A stretch of DNA of 30,645 bases from UBA8752 sp964223495 (GCA_964223495.1 CAXQGL010000009.1:1-30645); one strand, 5' to 3'. Positions 1 through 8,303 are shown, counted from the stretch's first letter. Notes: a model not told the origin generated them from the letters alone. Translations and numbers: made by a program.

Positions 1-1006
1 GCTCGCGCTCGGCACGCTCTTGCTTGGCGTCGCGCTTGGCGCGGCGGGTCTTGGCGCTGGCTTGGGTCTTCTTGCCCTTGCTCAGGCGGGCGAGCGTCTC
101 CTTGATCTCCTTCTGGATGTCCTTGTCCGAGATCTCTTTCTTGGGAGCTCCGGTGACCGTGCGGCCTTTCTTGCCGGCCTGCTTGCCGGCGGCTTCCACG
201 TCCACCTTGGTGATGCGCTTCCGCTTCCGCTTCTCGCCCGCCGTGGTGGGCTTCTTCTCTACAGGCAGTTCAATTTTGCCGACGACGGTGGGACCACTGA
301 GCCTCTCCGCCTTGGCCCTGACCACCTCGGCCTCGGGTTGGGCAGGTTTGGCAGGCGCTTCGGGCGTCACCTCCTCCGCGGCCGGGGGTGCCGGAGCGGC
401 CTCGGCGGCTTTTTCTTCCTTGGCGGCATCGGCAGCCGGTTCGGGCGCCGGTTCATCCTTGGTGGCCTTCTTGGCTTTCTTCGTCGGTGCGACCGCGTCG
501 AGGTCTACCTTGCCCACAACCTTGACCGGAGAAGGTTTGGGCTCCTCCTTTTCAGGTGCTGCCGGTTCTTCGGCAGGGGTCTCAACGGCTGCGGGTTCCT
601 CTTGCTTTTCCGCTACAGGTTCTGGTTCGGGCGCCGGAGCGGGCTCCGGTTCAGGGGTCGGTTCAGGGGTCGGTTCAGGGGTCGGTTCAGGCGCCGGGGC
701 CGGCTCAGGAGCAGGAGCAGGAGCAGGAGCCACCTCCGCTGCGGCCTCCTCCTTCTTTTTCGACTCCACGGCCAGGGCCTCCATCTCCAGCAGGGTCTTC
801 GACTTTTGCTTTGCCTTCTCCTTGGCCGCCTTTTCGTCGGCGAAGTTGGCGCGCACGAGCGCGTATTGTTCCGGCTCCAACTTCGTGTTGGGCTTGCTTT
901 CGACTTCGATTCCCTGGGAGGCGAGGAATTCGACGATCGAGTCGACACCGAGGTTGAATTCTCGGGCGACCTTGCTGAGGCGTACCGGTTTGGAAACTTC
1001 TGACAT
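1..1006 (-). CDS. infB: Translation initiation factor IF-2, N-terminal part (runs off the left edge)
   Basis: The frame opens with ATG at 1006 and stays open to the window edge (about 335 codons). Residues 1-55 form a small helical module starting MSEVSKPVRLSKVAREFNLG, typical of the IF2_N region. A long low-complexity linker rich in Ala, Pro, Glu and Lys follows (about residues 65-260), then basic stretches (GEKRKRKRIT) and a Lys/Arg-rich helix. The GTPase and tRNA-binding domains would lie outside the window. IF-2 recruits fMet-tRNA to the 30S subunit and promotes subunit joining. It follows nusA after 55 bases, in the classic rimP-nusA-infB order, which supports the assignment even without the G domain. 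The linker contains a 12-bp tandem repeat. A long plus-strand reading frame over the same stretch is a codon-bias shadow. Confidence 0.92.
   Translation of the reverse strand, partial: MSEVSKPVRLSKVAREFNLGVDSIVEFLASQGIEVESKPNTKLEPEQYALVRANFADEKAAKEKAKQKSKTLLEMEALAVESKKKEEAAAEVAPAPAPAPEPAPAPEPTPEPTPEPTPEPEPAPAPEPEPVAEKQEEPAAVETPAEEPAAPEKEEPKPSPVKVVGKVDLDAVAPTKKAKKATKDEPAPEPAADAAKEEKAAEAAPAPPAAEEVTPEAPAKPAQPEAEVVRAKAERLSGPTVVGKIELPVEKKPTTAGEKRKRKRITKVDVEAAGKQAGKKGRTVTGAPKKEISDKDIQKEIKETLARLSKGKKTQASAKTRRAKRDAKQERAERE
648..733. repeat. Short tandem repeats inside the infB linker
   Basis: Four 12-bp units (ggttcaggggtc and a last variant) lie end to end at 648-695. They encode a Pro-Glu-Pro-Thr type repeat on the minus strand. 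Just beyond, at about 708-733, a 6-bp unit (ggagca) repeats and encodes Ala-Pro. Both keep the reading frame, so length changes would alter only the flexible linker. Confidence 0.85.
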
Positions 1007-1061
1007 GTGCGGCTTTCCGGGGCTATCTATTGGAGATGGGTGAAGGGAAGGAATACGGGGT

Positions 1062-2294
1062 TCAGGAATCGAATTCGGACTTCAGGATCTTGACGACCTC
1101 CTCTACCGTTTCGATTTCTAGGTCGGTGCGGTTGGCGAGGTCTTCGACTGTCAGGTTGAGAACACTGCGTGCCGTGTCGCAACCGATCTTCTCGAGCTCC
1201 TCGATGATCCAGGCATCGATTTCGTCCTTGAACTCCTTCAATTCGACATCGTCGATTTCGGTTTCACCCTCGCGGTAGACGTCAATCTCGTATCCGGTCA
1301 GCTTGCCGGCCAATTTGATGTTGTGTCCGCCCTTTCCGATGGCCAGGGACACCTGATCGGGTTGGAGGTAGACTTCGGCGCGCTCCCCCTTGATCGTGAT
1401 GGAGGAAATCTTCGCCGGGCTCAGGGCGCGGGCGATGAGCAGCTGATCATTGGCCGTGTAGTTGATGACGTCGATGTTCTCATTCTTCAACTCGCGGACG
1501 ATGCCGTGGATACGGGATCCCTTCATGCCGACGCAGGCGCCCACCGGGTCCACGCGGTCGTCGTATGATTCCACTGCCACCTTGGCGCGGTCGCCCGGCG
1601 CGCGGACCACCTTCTTGATGGTGATGAGGCCATCGTAGATCTCGGGCACCTCCTGTTCGAACAGGCGGGCGAGGAACTCGGGGGCCGTGCGGGACAGGAT
1701 GATGCGCGGATTGTTGTTGCGGATGTCCACCTCGGCCACCACGGCACGGACAGCGTCCCCCTTGCGGAAGAAGTCTCCGGGAATCTGCTGGTCGCGCGGC
1801 ATGATCAACTCATTGTCGTCATCATCGACGAGCAGGATCTCACGCTTCCAGATCTGGTAGACCTCGGCGGAGATGATCTCACCGACACGGTCCTTGTACT
1901 TCCGGTACAGGGCGTCCTTCTCGAGCTCCATGATCTTGCCCGCCAGGTTCTGTCGCATGGAAAGCACATTCCGGCGTCCGAAGTCGGCCAGCTTGATCTC
2001 CTCGGAGACTTCCTCGCCCACTTCGAAATCGTCTTCGATGCGCAGGGCTTCGGTCAAGGCGATCTCGGCCACCGGGTCCTCGACCTCGCCATCCTCGACG
2101 ATCTCGCGGTTGTGCCAGATTTCGAGGTCTCCCTTCTCAGGGTTGATGATGATGTCGAAATTGTCGTCCGAGCCGTACTTCTTGATGATCATGTTGCGGA
2201 ACACCTCCTCGAGAATGCCCATCATCGTTTCGCGGTCGATGTTCTTCAATTCCTTGAACTCCTTGAAGGAGTCAATCAGGTTCACCGTATCCAT
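1062..2294 (-). CDS. nusA: Transcription termination/antitermination factor NusA
   Basis: A 410-residue protein of the usual Bacteroidota length. NusA binds RNA polymerase and nascent RNA and modulates pausing, termination and antitermination. Visible domains in order are the N-terminal polymerase-binding domain (1-135), an S1 domain (about 138-205), KH1 with the loop GMKG (256-259), KH2 with GKGG (320-323), and a short C-terminal helical domain of helix-hairpin-helix type (355-410). I chose the start MDTVNLIDSF because its ATG overlaps the TAA stop of rimP by one base (TAATG), a sign of translational coupling. A longer open frame reaching 2342 would run into rimP and adds no recognisable sequence. 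The acidic E. coli-type C-terminal repeats are absent, as is common outside Proteobacteria. Confidence 0.97.
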   Translation of the reverse strand: MDTVNLIDSFKEFKELKNIDRETMMGILEEVFRNMIIKKYGSDDNFDIIINPEKGDLEIWHNREIVEDGEVEDPVAEIALTEALRIEDDFEVGEEVSEEIKLADFGRRNVLSMRQNLAGKIMELEKDALYRKYKDRVGEIISAEVYQIWKREILLVDDDDNELIMPRDQQIPGDFFRKGDAVRAVVAEVDIRNNNPRIILSRTAPEFLARLFEQEVPEIYDGLITIKKVVRAPGDRAKVAVESYDDRVDPVGACVGMKGSRIHGIVRELKNENIDVINYTANDQLLIARALSPAKISSITIKGERAEVYLQPDQVSLAIGKGGHNIKLAGKLTGYEIDVYREGETEIDDVELKEFKDEIDAWIIEELEKIGCDTARSVLNLTVEDLANRTDLEIETVEEVVKILKSEFDS

Positions 2295-2764
2295 TATTGC
2301 TTGAATGAGATCTTGACTTTGGTTGTGGCGATGGAGTCCCATTCCAGCTCATGCCGGTCGGTGATCCATTCCTTTGCCTTGCGGCCTTCTATTCTTCTTT
2401 TTTCCTTGTGCTCGACGACAATGCCTGCGTCGCCGACTTCGGTCAGGGTGCCCTCGACCTTGTGTCCATCGTGGCGCTGGACGGCGACCATCCGTCCCAC
2501 GTTCTTGTCGTATTGGGGGCGGAGCTTGAGGGGTTGATCCAATCCCGGGGTCGATACCTGCAGGGCGAAATCCTGCACGTCCCGGTCGAGACGCCCCTCG
2601 ATCAGCCTCGAAATGGCAACACATCGGGAAATGGGCATGCCTTCCGGTGCATCCACGAGAACACGGATGTCCGCACCGTCTGAAACGGTGACATCCACGA
2701 GGAACCCACCTTCTTCAGAAAGGTGGTCCTCAACCCATTGGCGGATGTTCTGTGCGTCGATCAT
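2294..2764 (-). CDS. rimP: Ribosome maturation factor RimP
   Basis: A 156-residue protein needed for 30S subunit maturation. The family hallmark STPGLDQPL lies near residues 91-99, at the junction between the N-terminal alpha/beta domain and the C-terminal SH3-like barrel (MVAVQRHDGHKVEGTL...). Its stop codon overlaps the nusA start by one base, and infB follows, giving the conserved rimP-nusA-infB cluster. It is the first gene of the operon. Upstream there is a -7-like box at 2846-2853 and a strong GC-rich hairpin within the leader. The ATG at 2764 is preceded on the minus strand by CAGGAGAAAGTC, a purine-rich sequence resembling a Shine-Dalgarno site. Confidence 0.96.
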   Translation of the reverse strand: MIDAQNIRQWVEDHLSEEGGFLVDVTVSDGADIRVLVDAPEGMPISRCVAISRLIEGRLDRDVQDFALQVSTPGLDQPLKLRPQYDKNVGRMVAVQRHDGHKVEGTLTEVGDAGIVVEHKEKRRIEGRKAKEWITDRHELEWDSIATTKVKISFKQ

Positions 2765-2794
2765 GACTTTCTCCTGTCGCGCTGGGTGAAGAAG

Positions 2795-2817
2795 AAGGGG
2801 GGCTTTCGGCCCCCCTT
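2795..2817 (-). promoter_or_regulatory. GC-rich hairpin in the rimP-nusA-infB leader
   Basis: A nine-pair stem (AAGGGGGGC paired with GCCCCCCTT) with a 5-base loop sits 31 bases before rimP. It lies between divergent genes, so it is not a normal 3' terminator for either. If the box at 2846-2853 is the promoter, the hairpin is transcribed in the operon leader, where it could act as an attenuator, processing site or stability element. The minus-strand sequence after it (TTCTTCTTC) is only moderately T-rich. Confidence 0.5.
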
Positions 2818-2845
2818 TCTCATCATCAACCCATCGTTGACAGTG

Positions 2846-2853
2846 CGAAAGTA
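2846..2853 (-). promoter_or_regulatory. Putative -7 element for the rimP operon
   Basis: On the minus strand the sequence reads TACTTTCG, matching the Bacteroidota -7 consensus TAnnTTTG except for one base. It lies 81 bases before the rimP start. I see no convincing TTG (-33) at the expected spacing. Confidence 0.4.
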
Positions 2854-2898
2854 GTCAAAATCCGTGGCATGCCGGTATTTTGCTGTTTGTGCTTGGCA

Positions 2899-2906
2899 CA
2901 TCTTTG
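2899..2906 (+). promoter_or_regulatory. Putative -7 element for the AlbA_2 gene
   Basis: CATCTTTG resembles TAnnTTTG with one mismatch and lies four bases before the ATG at 2911. A TTTTG at 2878-2882 is a possible -33 element, with a slightly short 16-base spacer. If used, the transcript would start at or very near the start codon, or translation would begin at the next ATG (2929). Confidence 0.3.
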
Positions 2907-2910
2907 CGGC

Positions 2911-3672
2911 ATGTCGCACGTCCTTCGAATGATCGCGGAAGGGGAGCACCAGCAACAAGACTTCAAGACGCGCATCGACGACAGCCGCAAAATCGCCCGG
3001 ACCCTCGTGGCCTTCGCCAATGCGGACGGCGGGCGCTTGCTTATCGGGGTCAAGGACAATGGAACTGTCAGCGGTGTGCGTGTGGATGAGGAGCTGCACA
3101 TGGTCGAAGCGGCTGCGGAGATGTACTGCCGACCAGTGGTGGCTTTCCGGTCCCAAGTCTGGAAGGCGGACATCCGAAGCGTGGTGGAGGTCGTCGTGGA
3201 ACCTTCGAGGCAGCGGCCACACCGTTGTGAAGTCGAGGATGGCCGGTGGGAGGCCTATCTCCGGCTGGAGGATGAGAACATCAGGGCCAATGCGGTTCTT
3301 GCCCGCTGCTGGGACCATGCCTTCCGCGCAGACCGGCCGGCCTTCGAATACGACCGTCACGTCGGCAGGTTGTTCAAGGCCTGGCGCAAAGGCAAGCTGC
3401 TCGGATTCCGTGGCATCATGCGCACGGTCCGCCGGCCTGCGGCAGCGACGGAAGCCCTTCTGGCCCTTCTGGTGGGATGGGGCATCGTGGAAATGATCCT
3501 CGGTGACCGAAATTTCATGTACGGCCTTGCCGACGAGCAGGCCTTGGAAAACCTCGAGACGAGGGGGCCTGCACTCTTCGATTTGTCCGTAGCGGCCCCT
3601 TCCCCGAAAGTGAGGCGGTTGAAGCCGCGTGGTCCGAGGCCCGTGGAGGCGCGGACCTTGCCCACTGATTGA
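2911..3672 (+). CDS. AlbA_2 (Schlafen-type) putative nucleic-acid-binding protein
   Basis: A 253-residue protein. Its N-terminal half carries the AlbA_2 signature: EHQQQDFK at about residues 11-18, then SRKIARTLVAFANADGG and LLIGVKDNG, which in this family form the Schlafen/AlbA_2 fold. The family is found in transcription regulators and helicase-like proteins, but the exact role of this compact Bacteroidota form is not known to me. The C-terminal half (about 140-215) looks helical and could be a winged-helix domain, and the tail is basic and proline-rich. The start is uncertain between ATG 2911 and ATG 2929; the second gives MIAEGEHQQQDFK, closer to the length I expect for the family. It is divergent from rimP. 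Confidence 0.8.
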   Translation: MSHVLRMIAEGEHQQQDFKTRIDDSRKIARTLVAFANADGGRLLIGVKDNGTVSGVRVDEELHMVEAAAEMYCRPVVAFRSQVWKADIRSVVEVVVEPSRQRPHRCEVEDGRWEAYLRLEDENIRANAVLARCWDHAFRADRPAFEYDRHVGRLFKAWRKGKLLGFRGIMRTVRRPAAATEALLALLVGWGIVEMILGDRNFMYGLADEQALENLETRGPALFDLSVAAPSPKVRRLKPRGPRPVEARTLPTD

Positions 3673-3808
3673 TGACCTTCGCACCGTGACGGCACACAAT
3701 AATGACAGTCCCATCGACGTATGGAGGACCGGATGCACAAGCCCGCAGCAAGTGACTGAATGCCTACGAAGCCATGAGGGTCATGCGTTCCGGGGGGGCT
3801 GCTTCCGG

Positions 3809-6196
3809 ATGATGACGGCATTGTGCCTGCTCATGGTTGTCGGCGCAGGGGCTCCTGGGGGTGTACTCCACGCCCAGATCGAGACGGGCAGCTGGCAGGA
3901 CCAGCCCAACCTGACCCGTTGTGCTGCAGTGGCGGCGGCGGATGGTGCACCCATCGCATTGGTCGCAGGTCAGACGGCCATATACGGGCTTGGGTTGGAT
4001 GCCGATGGCCGCAGTACTGGCGAGGTGCAGCGTTTCGGAAAGGCGGATGGATTGAGCCGTGCGGACGTGGCCGGCGTGGCGTTGGCACCGGAACTCGGTC
4101 TGGCCATCATCGGGTTCGACGAGGGTACGTTCGATCTCGTTGCGGTGGATACCGATGGCACTCTGGGGGCCGTATTGACCGTGAGGGATCTCGCGGAAGC
4201 CGACATTCCGGGGAACAAGCGCCCGAACGACCTCGTGGTGCAGGATGACCGCCTGCTTGTCTGCACGGATATCGGGGTGGTGGAATACGATCTGGCTGCC
4301 TTTGAAGTCCGGGATACATGGAAATTGGAGTCCGCGAACCAGACCCTGGCCATCCGTTCGGCCCTGCTGCGCGGGGACCGTTGGTGGCTCGCCACATCGG
4401 ATGGCCTGTGGTCCGCTCCCGTGGGATCGCCATTTCCCGGTGATCCGGCGACCTGGACGCAGGAGGCCGGTCTCGCCGGACTCGGTGTTGCTGACCTGAG
4501 GACGATGGCTGTTGGCGTCGATGGGCGCATGATGTTGCTGGAGCGGCGGGAAGGGCCCGATGCATTGTGGTTGGGCGATCCCGACGCCGGAACGTGGTTG
4601 GAATCGACAGCGGGCCTTGAGGAGGAGTGGATAAGCCTGGCCACGGACGGCATCCACCTCTGGGCGTCAACGCCATTCGGCCTCATGGAGGCCGACGGGG
4701 AGTGGATGCCGCAGGACATCCGTGGCAGTCTGGGCACTGTCTTTCTGAAGCCGAATGGCTTGTCGGCCTCGGGCGGAGGGGTTTGGGTGGCCAATGCCCA
4801 CACGGGCGCGTTCCGGGTTGGGACAGGCGGACCGGAAGCGGCTTTCGAAGGTCCCGTTGCCCCGAATGGTCCCCGTTCCAACTCTTCCCTGCGGCTCGAT
4901 GCCTGGAACGACAGGTTGTGGGTGGCCTCGGGCGGTGCGGATCTCGGTGGGGTGCCCTTGTACCGTCAAGAGGGGTTCAGTGGCCGGAAGGGGACATACT
5001 GGTGGTCCGTTTCTCCGCCGGATGGTGCAGCGGGAGGGGATGGCGTCCAGGATCCCATGGATGTCAGCATCGATCCCACGCGCCCTGAGCGTGTGGTTTT
5101 CGCCAGTCTGGAAGAAGGACTTGTCGAACTTGAGGGCCCGGAGGTCGTGCAATACTGGAATCCGGACAATGCGCCCCTGGAATGGAATGCGCAGTGGGAT
5201 GTGGATCGGTGCACGGTGACCGCCATCGATTTCGACCGTCAAGGCAATCTGTGGGTGTTGAATGAAGGGGCAGAGCATCCTTTGAAGTTGCTAGATGCTG
5301 AAGGGGCGTGGCATGTGATGCCCATCGAGGGGTTGGATGGATCCGATAGGTTCACCCGGGTCCTGGCCACGCAGTCCGATCAGGTCTGGGTTTTGCTCGC
5401 GGCGGGTGGGGGCATCATGGTGCTGTCCACCGGAGGCACTCCGACGGACCCCGGTGATGACGACATTCGGTTCCTGGGCCAAGGTGACGGTGAGGGGGGC
5501 CTACCCAGCCCCTTCGTCTATGGGGTGGAGGAGGATCTGGATGGCGAAATCTGGGTCGGTACGCTCCAGGGTCCGGCCGTGTATTACCAGCCCCAGGCCC
5601 TGTTCGGATCTGACGCCTTCGATGCCCAGCGCATCCTCATCGAGCAGGATGGCAATTTCCAATTCCTCCTCGAGACCGAGACCATCCAGGACATTGCTTT
5701 GGATGGAGGGAACAGGAAATGGCTGGCTACGGTGAACAACGGGGTCTTCCTTTTGGCTCCGGACGGCCGCGAGGAGCTGGTTCATTTTACCGCAGCGAAC
5801 AGTCCGTTGCTTTCCGATGAGGTCTTCGATATCGCCATTGACCAGGCGAGCGGAATGGTGTATTTCGCCACCTCCAAGGGCATCACGTCCTACCGGGGTG
5901 AGGCGACCAATTTCAGACCGGAGCTGGACGGTGGCGGACTGGTGGTCTTCCCCAACCCATGGAAGCCTGGATATGCCGAGCAGGTGACGGTGGACGGACT
6001 TGCGTTCGGGTCGGAAGTGCACATCCTCGACGCATCGGGTGAACGGGTCCGTGTGGTGCAGAGCGCCGGTGGAAGGGCCGTATGGGATACCCGCGACGAC
6101 CGCGGGGTGCCGGTACCGGAGGGTGTGTATTACCTGTTGGCTGGAGAAGCCTCGGGGAAGAGCGGAGCCACGGGTAAAATGGTCATCTTGCGGTGA
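3809..6196 (+). CDS. porZ: Type IX secretion system protein PorZ
   Basis: A 795-residue secreted beta-propeller protein. A signal peptide (MMTALCLLMVVGAGAPGG...HAQ) is followed by IETGSWQDQPNL, matching the start of mature PorZ proteins, then propeller blades with recurring W-x-A-T and G-D/E-I-W-V-G-T motifs through about residue 700. The last 90 residues (from LVVFPNPWKPG to KMVILR) form a type-A-like T9SS C-terminal domain. In Porphyromonas gingivalis, PorZ is part of the cell-surface attachment complex with PorU, PorV and PorQ, which anchors T9SS cargo to anionic LPS. The open frame extends upstream to 3629, but only the ATG at 3809 gives a signal peptide. The stop overlaps the start of the next gene (TGATG). 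None of its known partners is in the window. Confidence 0.85.
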   Translation: MMTALCLLMVVGAGAPGGVLHAQIETGSWQDQPNLTRCAAVAAADGAPIALVAGQTAIYGLGLDADGRSTGEVQRFGKADGLSRADVAGVALAPELGLAIIGFDEGTFDLVAVDTDGTLGAVLTVRDLAEADIPGNKRPNDLVVQDDRLLVCTDIGVVEYDLAAFEVRDTWKLESANQTLAIRSALLRGDRWWLATSDGLWSAPVGSPFPGDPATWTQEAGLAGLGVADLRTMAVGVDGRMMLLERREGPDALWLGDPDAGTWLESTAGLEEEWISLATDGIHLWASTPFGLMEADGEWMPQDIRGSLGTVFLKPNGLSASGGGVWVANAHTGAFRVGTGGPEAAFEGPVAPNGPRSNSSLRLDAWNDRLWVASGGADLGGVPLYRQEGFSGRKGTYWWSVSPPDGAAGGDGVQDPMDVSIDPTRPERVVFASLEEGLVELEGPEVVQYWNPDNAPLEWNAQWDVDRCTVTAIDFDRQGNLWVLNEGAEHPLKLLDAEGAWHVMPIEGLDGSDRFTRVLATQSDQVWVLLAAGGGIMVLSTGGTPTDPGDDDIRFLGQGDGEGGLPSPFVYGVEEDLDGEIWVGTLQGPAVYYQPQALFGSDAFDAQRILIEQDGNFQFLLETETIQDIALDGGNRKWLATVNNGVFLLAPDGREELVHFTAANSPLLSDEVFDIAIDQASGMVYFATSKGITSYRGEATNFRPELDGGGLVVFPNPWKPGYAEQVTVDGLAFGSEVHILDASGERVRVVQSAGGRAVWDTRDDRGVPVPEGVYYLLAGEASGKSGATGKMVILR

Positions 6197-6786
6197 TGGG
6201 GTTTCGAACGGCCTTCATATTGACCCTGTTCTGGGCATTTTCTCCGGTCTCCGCTGACGCACAGGACGACGCACCTTGGTGGCGCAGCCTCTTCCAGCAG
6301 ACGGAATCCGCTGAAGTTGAACCGGAGGAAGACACGGCGCCGGGCTTGCCGGAGGGTGCGTTGCCGGCCGCCCACGAGACCGCATCAGATGAGGCCGATG
6401 TGCTGGGTGTGGATGTTCCGGACATGCCACTCGGAGCGGTTCATTGGTCCGTACCTGAAGCGATACGGGACCTCGATACACTGGAGACGAAACCCGAGGA
6501 AGTGCGGATTCCGGGATTTCGTGTGCAGCTTTTCATGGGCCGGCTCGATTCGGCCCGTTCCCTCAGGAACCACATTCAGGACCACCTGAAATTGCCCTAT
6601 CCCGTGCACCTTACGCGGTATCCTCCGGTCTTCGGATTGCAGGTGGGTGATTTCCGCACGACGCTTGCCGCCCACCGGGCCAAAAAGTCCCTTCAGGGAC
6701 GCTTTCCGGACGCCCTTGTCGTGCCGGCAGAACTCACTCCTGAAAATGCTTATCCGGTCGCAGGAGATTGCATTCGGACCCCCTGA
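6196..6786 (+). CDS. Secreted SPOR-domain protein
   Basis: A 196-residue protein. An N-terminal signal peptide (MGFRTAFILTLFWAFSPVSADAQ) is followed by an acidic, proline-containing linker and a C-terminal SPOR-like domain (from about residue 108, PGFRVQLFMGRLDSARSLRN, to GRFPDALVV). SPOR domains bind denuded peptidoglycan glycans, so an envelope or division-site role is plausible. The ATG at 6196 overlaps the porZ stop in TGATG, so it is probably translated together with porZ; a GTG one codon earlier is the alternative. The SPOR call rests on the pattern of an F/Y-x-V-Q-L/V start, repeated hydrophobic strands and length, not on a search. Confidence 0.75.
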   Translation: MGFRTAFILTLFWAFSPVSADAQDDAPWWRSLFQQTESAEVEPEEDTAPGLPEGALPAAHETASDEADVLGVDVPDMPLGAVHWSVPEAIRDLDTLETKPEEVRIPGFRVQLFMGRLDSARSLRNHIQDHLKLPYPVHLTRYPPVFGLQVGDFRTTLAAHRAKKSLQGRFPDALVVPAELTPENAYPVAGDCIRTP

Positions 6787-6815
6787 GTGCATCTTGAACA
6801 CGTCGATTGAAGAAT

Positions 6816-6831
6816 CTCCCGAATGCGGGAG
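6816..6831 (+). terminator. Possible weak terminator hairpin after the SPOR gene
   Basis: A six-pair stem CTCCCG/CGGGAG with an AATG loop lies 29 bases after the SPOR-protein stop. No T-tract follows, so intrinsic termination is doubtful. It sits just before the likely promoter of the act operon. Confidence 0.3.
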
Positions 6832-6852
6832 GGATGGTCGGGCTTTGGGTTC

Positions 6853-6860
6853 TACATTTG
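6853..6860 (+). promoter_or_regulatory. Putative -7 element of the act-cox operon
   Basis: TACATTTG is an exact match to the Bacteroidota consensus TAnnTTTG and lies 24 bases before the actA start codon. I see no clear TTG at -33. Confidence 0.55.
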
Positions 6861-6884
6861 CGCCCGAAAATCAAGCGGTAAAAC

Positions 6885-8303
6885 ATGTTCGGATACGAGA
6901 GCGCGAACCGGTTCTTCCCCATTCTGAGGAAGCTGGCTTCCGTTGTGGCGATGGTCACGCTCGCAGCGCCAGCCGACCTGCACGCAGGCATCTGGGATGA
7001 AGGAAACATTGAGAACGGCCAAGCCCTGTTCAATGCGAACTGTGCATCGTGTCACCTGGTGACCAACGAGGTGCTGGCGGCTCCGGGCCTTGCCGGAATC
7101 GCCGATCGCTGGGGTTCGAGTGAGGAAATCCTCGTACAGTGGATTCAGAATCCCCAGGCTGCAGCCGCCACCGGGGACCCTTATGTGAAATCCCTCGTAG
7201 ACCGGTATGTGGCCACATACGGCTGGATGACGGCACAGGCGGTGAGTGCGGACGACGTCAAGGACATCATGGCTTATGTCCAGAACCCGCCCGACGCCGT
7301 GGCCACGGCGGATGCCGGAACGGATTGCCCGACCATCTACGACACCATCGAGGAGGAGCAGGGTGCCAACGGCACGATTTGGTTCCTCATCCTGTTGACC
7401 CTCTTCCTCATCATCGCGCTGAGTGCCGCCACGGTCAGAAAGTCGCTCGAGATGGCGGCCAAGGAGGTCACCCGCAATGACGATGCGCCCTACTTGGTCC
7501 GGTTGCGCGCTTGGGCCTGGGACAACATCACCTTCGTGAGCATTCTTGGCCTTTTCGTGGTGGCCTATTTCGTGGTCATCGGCTACCAGGCATTGATGGG
7601 CGTTGGTGTCTACCAGGGATACACCCCCGACCAGCCCGTGAAATTCATCCACAGCGTCCACGTCTGTGAGAACGAAGTGGATTGTCAATACTGCCACCAC
7701 AGCGCCTACGAGTCCAAGCACGCCGGCATTCCCTCCACCAATGTCTGTATGAACTGCCACAAGGCGGTCAAGAAGGGTAGCCGCTACGGAGAAGTGGAGA
7801 TCGGCAAGATTTACGCAGCCATCGGCTTCGATCCGGAGTCCGGAACCTATCTCGATGGCGAGGGCAACAACGGTTTCCAGAGCCCGCAGGACGACTTCCA
7901 GGGAAAGCCCCTGAAGTGGAACAAGGTGCACAACCTGCCCGACCACGTATTCTTCAGCCACCAGCAGCACGTCGTGGTGGGCGGACTGGAATGCCAGAAC
8001 TGTCACGGTGACGTCGGCAAGTACACGGTGGGCCGCATCGCTCCGGTGGAAGAGATCAACGGCCTCGTCAACGATTTCCCCGGCCTCATTGAATTGTCCA
8101 AGCCCACCCTCACGATGGGATGGTGCATCGAATGCCACAACAAGGCGGAAATCAGCTTTGCCTCCTCGGGTTACTATGAGGAGATGCACAGCCGACTCAA
8201 GGATGACCTCCGCGGCAATGAGGAGCTCCGCAAGTATTTGGAAGACGAAAAGACGACGGTCAAGGAACTGGGAGGATGGGAATGCTCCAAGTGCCACTAT
8301 TGA
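6885..8303 (+). CDS. actA: Alternative complex III subunit ActA, multiheme cytochrome c with an extra N-terminal heme domain
   Basis: A 472-residue membrane-anchored multiheme cytochrome that carries electrons within alternative complex III, a quinol oxidoreductase unrelated to bc1. Six CXXCH heme motifs are visible. One, CASCH (53-57), is in an N-terminal class-I cytochrome-like domain behind a signal sequence. Five more lie in the C-terminal region: CQYCH (267), CMNCH (288), CQNCH (370), CIECH (414) and CSKCH (467). Two membrane segments (about 162-183 and 217-241) separate the two parts. The canonical ActA is pentaheme, so the N-terminal cytochrome is an added domain here. It heads the operon, with actB starting 29 bases downstream. 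Confidence 0.93.
   Translation: MFGYESANRFFPILRKLASVVAMVTLAAPADLHAGIWDEGNIENGQALFNANCASCHLVTNEVLAAPGLAGIADRWGSSEEILVQWIQNPQAAAATGDPYVKSLVDRYVATYGWMTAQAVSADDVKDIMAYVQNPPDAVATADAGTDCPTIYDTIEEEQGANGTIWFLILLTLFLIIALSAATVRKSLEMAAKEVTRNDDAPYLVRLRAWAWDNITFVSILGLFVVAYFVVIGYQALMGVGVYQGYTPDQPVKFIHSVHVCENEVDCQYCHHSAYESKHAGIPSTNVCMNCHKAVKKGSRYGEVEIGKIYAAIGFDPESGTYLDGEGNNGFQSPQDDFQGKPLKWNKVHNLPDHVFFSHQQHVVVGGLECQNCHGDVGKYTVGRIAPVEEINGLVNDFPGLIELSKPTLTMGWCIECHNKAEISFASSGYYEEMHSRLKDDLRGNEELRKYLEDEKTTVKELGGWECSKCHY

Noticed and set aside
20..1043. Long plus-strand frames (about 330 codons) opposite infB
   Set aside because: Composition is Gly/Arg/Leu or Ser/Ala-Gly low complexity and mirrors the infB linker; the minus frame has the IF2_N start and operon context.
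2761..3738. 325-codon minus-strand frame opposite the AlbA_2 gene
   Set aside because: No recognisable motifs; the plus strand has a clear AlbA_2 signature. The frame would run across the rimP leader hairpin.
3629..3808. 60-residue N-terminal extension of porZ
   Set aside because: Would begin inside the preceding gene and bury the signal peptide; the ATG at 3809 fits a secreted protein.
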